From NCBI GenBank assembly GCA_029861485.1, contig JAOTZF010000023.1:1-11896 (forward strand): a DNA stretch of 11,896 bases, read 5' to 3'. Positions 6,588 to 11,896 of this stretch are shown here, one piece after another. Below the pieces are notes generated by a model, which was not told the DNA's origin, did no database searches, and saw only the letters and a list, made by a program, of their open reading frames with translations. The position numbers and the translations under genes were made by a program. Positions within the stretch are counted from its first letter, which is position 1. Every line of letters begins with the position of its first letter. Source of the DNA: Thermoleophilia bacterium (GTDB lineage Bacteria > Actinomycetota > Thermoleophilia > Miltoncostaeales > Miltoncostaeaceae).

Positions 6588-6820
6588 ACGTCCTCCGGTG
6601 CGCGGGTTTTGAGAGCCAGGGCGTGAATCTCGCCGCCGTCGAGGCGCGCCTGCACCGCGGAGTAGACCATCCGGTGCTGCTCGAGGCGGCTGGCGTCGGC
6701 GAACTGCGGGGCGATCACGGTCGCCGCGAGATGGTCGCCGCCGCCCTGGTCGACCACCTCGACGGTGGCACCCGGTAGGGCGTCCTCGATCAGCTTGGTG
6801 ATCTCCGCGAGGTCGGCCAT
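6584..6820 (-). CDS. bolA: BolA family protein
   Basis: This is a 78-residue BolA-fold protein, the usual size for the short class. Signature: FADASRLEQHRMVYSAVQ (40-57), then LDGGEIHALALKT (60-72), with H49 in the conserved HRxVY and the terminal IHAL strand whose His is a cluster ligand in BolA-glutaredoxin complexes. A GGGDHL loop (27-32) supplies another His. The downstream CGFS glutaredoxin overlaps by ATGA. This is the well-known partner pair for assembling or sensing [2Fe-2S] clusters, which strengthens both calls. The start at 6820 (MADLAEITKLIEDALPG) fits family N-termini. A longer open frame reaches upstream to 6934 but the added residues are Pro/Ala-rich shadow sequence. No Shine-Dalgarno is present; a TATCGT hexamer 8 nt upstream suggests a leaderless or nearly leaderless message. 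Confidence 0.9.
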   Translation of the reverse strand: MADLAEITKLIEDALPGATVEVVDQGGGDHLAATVIAPQFADASRLEQHRMVYSAVQARLDGGEIHALALKTRAPEDV

Positions 6821-6828
6821 CTGGACCA

Positions 6829-6834
6829 ACGATA
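6829..6834 (-). promoter_or_regulatory. -10 element of a near-leaderless bolA-grx promoter
   Basis: Read on the - strand, TATCGT (TANNNT) ends 8 nt before the bolA ATG, placing the transcript start one or two bases before it. No Shine-Dalgarno is present. Confidence 0.45.
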
Positions 6835-6867
6835 GCGAGGCACGCCCGCCCGCCGCCGCTCGCGGTG

Positions 6868-6875
6868 GCACGTGC
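6868..6875. promoter_or_regulatory. 8-bp palindrome between bolA and the amt remnant
   Basis: GCACGTGC is a perfect palindrome in the short gap between the two divergent genes. It could be an operator half of bolA regulation or chance in GC-rich DNA. No second copy was seen nearby. Confidence 0.15.
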
Positions 6876-6911
6876 TGACTTACCGCTGCATGTGCGTATG
6901 CGATCGGTCTC

Positions 6912-8090
6912 GTGATCGGCTTCGGCGACGGCAATGACTTCTTCGGGTCAAGCGCCTGGTTCCTGGAACTCGGCCAGACCGGCCCGACCGAATCGCTCGC
7001 CTACAGCGCGGTAAACGACGAGCTCAAGTTCTTCTTCCAGGCGACCTTCGCCGCCGCCGTCGTGGCGATCGTCTGGGGTACCATGCTCGACCGCGTCAAA
7101 TTCGGCGCGTGTCTGCCCTTCGCCATGGTCTTCGCCGGGGTGGCGTACCCGGTGATGGTTCACCGGGTCTGGGGCGCCGGCTGGCTCACCAGCGGCGACA
7201 ACTTCTTCCAGGACTTCGCCGGTGCGGGCGTGGTTCACGTCGCGGGTGCCGCCGCGGGACTGGCCGGCGCGATGGTCGTCGGTCCGCGCATCGGCAAGTA
7301 CCGCGACGGCAAGCCGGTGCCGATTCCCGGCCACTCCATGCCGCTCGCGATCCTGGGTGTGATCATCATCTGGGTGGGTTGGCAGGGATTCAATGCCGGC
7401 TCGTTCCTGGCGGCGGACCCCGACGGCATCGCCCGGCTGATTCTCAACACCAACCTGTCGGCCGTGTTCGGGATCATGGCCGCAACGCTGACGGCTCGCC
7501 TGCTGCTGGGCACGTTCGACATCGGAATGATGGGCAGCGGCGCCGTGGCCTCGCTAGGCGCCATCGCCGGAGCCTGCGTCTTCGTCGACCCCTGGGGGGC
7601 GGCGCTGATCGGCGCGAGCGCGGGAGCCCTGATGGTGGTGCTCGTCATCACCATCGACCGGATTCGGGTCGACGATCCGATGGGCGCGGTCGCCGGTCAC
7701 GGCGGCGGGATCGTTGGCGTGCTCGCCGTTGGCTTACTCACCACCGACGAAGCGGCTGAGACCATCGGTGGTAACCCAGGGCTCTTCTACGGCGGCGGCC
7801 TTGACCAGCTCGGGTGGCAGGTCGGCGGCCTGCTCGCGATCGGGATCTTCTCGTTCGTGACCGCGTACGTCGTGTTCAACGCGATCGAGAAGACCATCGG
7901 GCTACGGTCCAGCGAGGCCGAGGAAGTCGGTGGCCTCGACATCACCGAGCACAGCATGTACGGCTACCCGGAGCGATTCATGGACGTCATCGGCGCGACG
8001 CCGGAAGATGTCCGCGGCATCTCCAAAAGACACCTAGCTCACGCGGGGAGGATCGAGAATGAAGAAGATCGAGGCGTACATACGTCATGA
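6912..8090 (+). CDS. amt: ammonium transporter (Amt), N-terminally truncated
   Basis: Amt/Mep/Rh proteins conduct ammonium across the membrane as trimers. From the first GTG this one has 392 residues and aligns with AmtB only from the loop after helix 2 (GFGDGNDFFG). Homology-like sequence begins slightly earlier (AYAIGLVIGFG, from 6894), then runs into an in-frame TGA at 6876. Helix 1 with its usual PGxALFYGG motif and most of helix 2 are missing, and none of the three + frames upstream encodes them. The rest is intact: F46 and W87 of the outer gate, D101, twin pore histidines H109 and H263, NAGS (161-164), DDPMGAVAGHGGG (254-266), and the GlnK-contacting C-terminus (GLRSSEAEEVGGLD, then EHSMYG). 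There is no start-proximal Shine-Dalgarno. glnK overlaps its end by 32 nt. It is either a recent 5' deletion (pseudogene), an assembly artefact, or a nine-helix variant. Confidence 0.88.
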   Translation: MIGFGDGNDFFGSSAWFLELGQTGPTESLAYSAVNDELKFFFQATFAAAVVAIVWGTMLDRVKFGACLPFAMVFAGVAYPVMVHRVWGAGWLTSGDNFFQDFAGAGVVHVAGAAAGLAGAMVVGPRIGKYRDGKPVPIPGHSMPLAILGVIIIWVGWQGFNAGSFLAADPDGIARLILNTNLSAVFGIMAATLTARLLLGTFDIGMMGSGAVASLGAIAGACVFVDPWGAALIGASAGALMVVLVITIDRIRVDDPMGAVAGHGGGIVGVLAVGLLTTDEAAETIGGNPGLFYGGGLDQLGWQVGGLLAIGIFSFVTAYVVFNAIEKTIGLRSSEAEEVGGLDITEHSMYGYPERFMDVIGATPEDVRGISKRHLAHAGRIENEEDRGVHTS

Positions 8091-8418
8091 GTCGCTCGAG
8101 GCGATCCGCGACCAACTCGACAAGATCGGGCTGCCGTCCATGAGCCTGAGCGAGATCAAGGGTTCGGGTCGCCAGAAGGGCTACACCGAGACCTATCGCG
8201 GAGCGACGACGACCGTCTTCTTGAGGCCCAAGCTCAAGCTCGAGATCGTCGTCGACGACAGCGACGTCGATCGAACGGTCGACACCATTCTCCAGCACGC
8301 TCACACCGGTAAGCCCGGTGACGGAAAGATCTTCATCGTCCCCGTCGAGGACGCGATCCGGGTGCGCACCGGCGAGCGTGGCAACGTGGTGCTGGAGCCC
8401 CACCCACCCAGCGAGTAA
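8059..8418 (+). CDS. glnK: P-II family nitrogen regulator (GlnK-like) with Thr at the Tyr51 position
   Basis: This trimeric signalling protein binds ATP/ADP and 2-oxoglutarate and plugs the ammonium channel when nitrogen is plentiful. It has 119 residues; E. coli GlnB/GlnK have 112. Conserved parts: MKKIEAYIR start, GSGRQKGYTETYRG (35-48) with Q39 (2-oxoglutarate/Mg binding) and R47 (the residue inserted into the channel), TGKPGDGKIFIVPVED (83-98) with K90, and IRVRTGERG (100-108) with R101 and R103. The T-loop tip reads GATTTVFLRPK, so position 51 is Thr instead of the Tyr that is uridylylated in proteobacteria or adenylylated in actinobacteria. Regulation should then be by ligand alone. The ATG lies inside the amt 3' end and has its own GGAGG (8047-8051) 7 nt upstream, so it can be made even if amt is dead. 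Confidence 0.95.
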   Translation: MKKIEAYIRHESLEAIRDQLDKIGLPSMSLSEIKGSGRQKGYTETYRGATTTVFLRPKLKLEIVVDDSDVDRTVDTILQHAHTGKPGDGKIFIVPVEDAIRVRTGERGNVVLEPHPPSE

Positions 8419-8656
8419 GCGCTTCAGCCTGTGGGGTCTGGTGCGAGCGCCCAGGCCCACACGGCGCCCGCTCGCACCCGCTGGGCGATTACCTCCGTGT
8501 AGCGGGCGGAATCACGACCTCGGGACCGCTCGTGCTCCGGGCATGCTCGGGTGAGAGGTCCTCGAGCGACTCGCGCCCGCTTTCTCACCGGACGCATTCG
8601 CGTCATCGTGACCAGGCGCTCGCGCCCGATGCTCGGCGCCGCCGCGGGGAGGGACT
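8419..8656. other. non-coding gap between converging glnK and yyaL
   Basis: No convincing gene is visible in these 238 bp; the open frames crossing it have no family-like composition. Apart from the hairpin at 8440-8478, it holds a 10-bp direct repeat CTCGCGCCCG (8570-8579 and 8619-8628). No tRNA-like cloverleaf was recognised. Confidence 0.5.
8440..8478. terminator. perfect 10-bp stem, likely bidirectional terminator
   Basis: GGTGCGAGCG (8440-8449) and its exact reverse complement CGCTCGCACC (8469-8478) enclose a 19-nt GC-rich loop. The hairpin begins 21 nt after the glnK stop, and yyaL converges from the other side, so it could end both messages. No T-run follows on either strand, so Rho assistance or an RNA-stabilising role is equally possible. 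Confidence 0.5.
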
Positions 8657-10693
<2,037 letters not shown>

Positions 10694-10701
10694 TAGGTGC
10701 G

Positions 10702-10707
10702 AGCATA
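10702..10707 (-). promoter_or_regulatory. -10 element of a leaderless yyaL promoter
   Basis: TATGCT (read on the - strand) ends 8 nt before GTG 10693 and no Shine-Dalgarno is present. It shares a 60-bp intergenic region with the divergent promoter at 10741. Confidence 0.45.
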
Positions 10708-10740
10708 AACGCACCGCGGGTGCTCGGGGCTTGCGGGCGC

Positions 10741-10746
10741 TACCGT
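10741..10746 (+). promoter_or_regulatory. -10 element of a leaderless promoter for the J-domain protein
   Basis: TACCGT (TANNNT) ends 7 nt before GTG 10754, the spacing expected if transcription starts on the start codon. No Shine-Dalgarno lies in the interval. Confidence 0.5.
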
Positions 10747-10753
10747 TTCCGAT

Positions 10754-11818
10754 GTGACCCAGACCTTCATCGACGCGGCGGGCCCCCGTCTCGCGCGCAC
10801 TGCGGCAGGCCTGTGGCGCCAGGTCGGATTGCTCGCCGTCGCCGCGGCGGTTGACGGCAGCGACGACGCCCGCCTCGGCCTGGCGCGCGGCCTGCTTGCG
10901 CTTGACCACCCAGACGAGGCGGCATCGGTCGCCGCGGCGGTCAGCGAGACCGCATGGGGGATCTGGCTCGGCGTGCTGGCGGTCGGCCAGAGTGGCGAGG
11001 TGGATCGCGCTCGGGCCATTGCCGCCGACGCGCGGGAGGCGATGCCCGACACCCCGGACGGACGGGAGGTGTCGCGCCGTCTTGATGACCTCGAATCGGA
11101 GATCGACACGCTCGGCGGAACCGACAACTCCGCCCGCTTCGACCTGGTGGGCCACGAGAGCGAGCCCCGGCGCCGGGTGCTGCTGGTGGGCCGCTCGTCC
11201 GTCTCGTACCTCGCCGACCCGAGCATCGGCGGCGACGGGCTCATTCGCTTCGCTCCCTACGGGGGCGCCACCGACGGCAACCGTGCCCATCTGGGGCTCG
11301 GCGAGATCATCGACTCACTACAGCGCGGTGAGAGCGGTCACGCGCGCCCCGTGCCGACCGACCACAGCACGCCGCTGCAGCCCCACCAGATGCTGACCGC
11401 TCTGTCTGAGGCCGGCCGGGCGCGCACCGACGAGCTCACGCGGCTGGCCGAGGAGGTCCGGATGGAGCGCGAGGAGCTCGCGAAGAAGGGCGAAGAGCTC
11501 GACGACGAGCTTGCCCGGCTGATCGCCGAGCGCGCTCGGTTGAAGCGGGTGGCCACTCCGAACGGAGGCGACGCTTCCCCGCCGGCCGGTTACGTCCCCA
11601 AGAGCCCGGCCGAGGCCGCCGCCGTGCTGGGTGTCGGCCCGAACCCGACCCGCGCCGAGGTGGAGGCCGCCTACCGGGATCTGGTGCGCAGCGCTCACCC
11701 CGACCGGGTCGCGGACCTGCACCCGGGTATCCGCAACGAGGCCGAGAACCTGACCGTCGCGCTGAACACCGCGCGCGACATCCTGCTCGAGAACGCGGAT
11801 CAGTCCGCAGTCGGGTAG
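10754..11818 (+). CDS. uncharacterised protein with helical N-terminus, coiled coil and C-terminal J-domain
   Basis: This 354-residue soluble protein is predicted to recruit a DnaK-type Hsp70 through its J-domain. Residues about 25-115 are helix-turn-helix repeats with TPR-like spacing (LGLARGLLALDHPDEAASVA, later AIAADAREAMPD). Residues 128-195 are a compact segment of unknown fold (RRRVLLVGRSSVSYLADPS, then GGDGLIRFAPYGG). Residues 222-266 are a charged heptad coiled coil (LTRLAEEVRMEREELAKKGE). After a Pro/Gly linker, residues 285-346 form the J-domain: AAAVLGV, AEVEAAYRDLVRSAHPD with H315-P316-D317, and helix IV-like ALNTARDILLE. There is no zinc finger or DnaJ C-domain, so it is a class C J-protein with a client-binding or scaffold region of its own. 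It is divergent from yyaL. I recognise no named family; the J-domain is sure, the rest is inferred. Confidence 0.85.
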   Translation: MTQTFIDAAGPRLARTAAGLWRQVGLLAVAAAVDGSDDARLGLARGLLALDHPDEAASVAAAVSETAWGIWLGVLAVGQSGEVDRARAIAADAREAMPDTPDGREVSRRLDDLESEIDTLGGTDNSARFDLVGHESEPRRRVLLVGRSSVSYLADPSIGGDGLIRFAPYGGATDGNRAHLGLGEIIDSLQRGESGHARPVPTDHSTPLQPHQMLTALSEAGRARTDELTRLAEEVRMEREELAKKGEELDDELARLIAERARLKRVATPNGGDASPPAGYVPKSPAEAAAVLGVGPNPTRAEVEAAYRDLVRSAHPDRVADLHPGIRNEAENLTVALNTARDILLENADQSAVG

Positions 11819-11896
11819 CGCCTCCCCCGCCACACGGGGCCCTTGCGGCTGAGGCGGTCGATCGCCCCGCGGATTGCTGCCGCGGCGATGAACGCT
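11800..11896 (-). CDS. 3' end of a - strand gene, possibly a family 2 glycosyltransferase (partial)
   Basis: Only the last 31 codons and the TGA stop (11800-11802) are in the window; the rest lies beyond the right edge. The frame has strong G/C third positions and a coherent end: an Ala-rich helix (AFIAAAAIRGAIDRL), then GPVWRGRRYPTAD. The VWRGRRY element resembles the W-K/R-G-R-x-Y tail of many membrane-linked family 2 glycosyltransferases, which is weak evidence for function. It converges with, and overlaps by 19 nt, the end of the J-domain gene, with no terminator between them. It could also be a chance open frame. Confidence 0.5.
   Translation of the reverse strand, partial: AFIAAAAIRGAIDRLSRKGPVWRGRRYPTAD

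Noticed and set aside
6821..6934. Longer bolA start at 6934
   Set aside because: The extra 38 residues are low-complexity Pro/Ala/Arg sequence and would overlap the amt remnant. The family starts near the MADLAEI methionine.
7235..7654. - strand open frame of 139 codons inside amt
   Set aside because: It is antisense to conserved Amt helices and shows only shadow composition (Pro/Ala/Ser/Thr).
8424..8606. Short open frames in the glnK-yyaL gap
   Set aside because: They are Arg/Ala-rich, have no ribosome site and cross the strong inverted repeat, so they are unlikely to be translated.
10694..11290. Upstream extension of the yyaL frame by 199 codons
   Set aside because: The added part overlaps the divergent J-domain gene, has no family match, and yyaL homologues begin at NRLA-type sequence as at GTG 10693.

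Overview
The window is high-GC, densely packed bacterial chromosome. G/C strongly dominates third codon positions, GTG starts are common, and several genes lack a Shine-Dalgarno sequence but carry a TANNNT hexamer 6-8 nt before the start codon, which is typical of leaderless actinobacterial transcripts. Gene content (quinone-type PyrD, KhtT/KhtU-like antiporter, Amt-GlnK, SpoIIE-type phosphatase) fits a high-GC actinobacterium. A deep-branching, Thermoleophilia/Solirubrobacterales-like lineage is my inference and is not proven by any marker gene here. I see no rRNA, tRNA, CRISPR array, insertion sequence or phage gene.

Layout. (1) 84-872: a secreted, very basic unknown protein with a Gly-Glu-Pro-rich tail, followed by a hairpin. 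(2) 1011-1370: a glutaredoxin/GST-N-like CxxC protein, probably leaderless. (3) 1477-6246: a tight + strand run of pterin-4a-carbinolamine dehydratase, class 2 dihydroorotate dehydrogenase (pyrD), a CPA2 cation/proton antiporter (KhtU-like, apparently starting at CTG), its TrkA-C regulatory partner (KhtT-like), and a CHASE3-HAMP-SpoIIE membrane phosphatase. (4) 6820-6243 on the - strand: bolA followed by a CGFS monothiol glutaredoxin, overlapping as ATGA. The glutaredoxin stop shares a CTAG with the stop of the converging phosphatase. (5) 6912-8418: an ammonium transporter lacking its first two membrane helices, overlapping glnK, whose T-loop has Thr in place of the modifiable Tyr51. (6) 8419-8656: a non-coding convergent gap with a perfect 10-bp stem. 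(7) 10693-8657 on the - strand: a YyaL/DUF255 thioredoxin-fold protein. It diverges across 60 bp from (8) 10754-11818, a protein with a helical N-terminus, an unknown middle, a coiled coil and a C-terminal J-domain. (9) The right edge holds the last 31 codons of a - strand gene, possibly a glycosyltransferase.

Working together: khtU/khtT form a regulated K+/H+ exchange unit, and the adjacent phosphatase may link envelope or osmotic sensing to sigma-factor partner switching. bolA/grx form an iron-sulfur trafficking pair. amt/glnK form a nitrogen uptake and sensing pair, but the transporter looks damaged. Most of the window is ordinary core metabolism. The best leads are the truncated amt next to a Tyr51-less glnK, the J-domain protein of unknown architecture, the CTG-initiated antiporter and its phosphatase neighbour, and the consistent leaderless promoter geometry.
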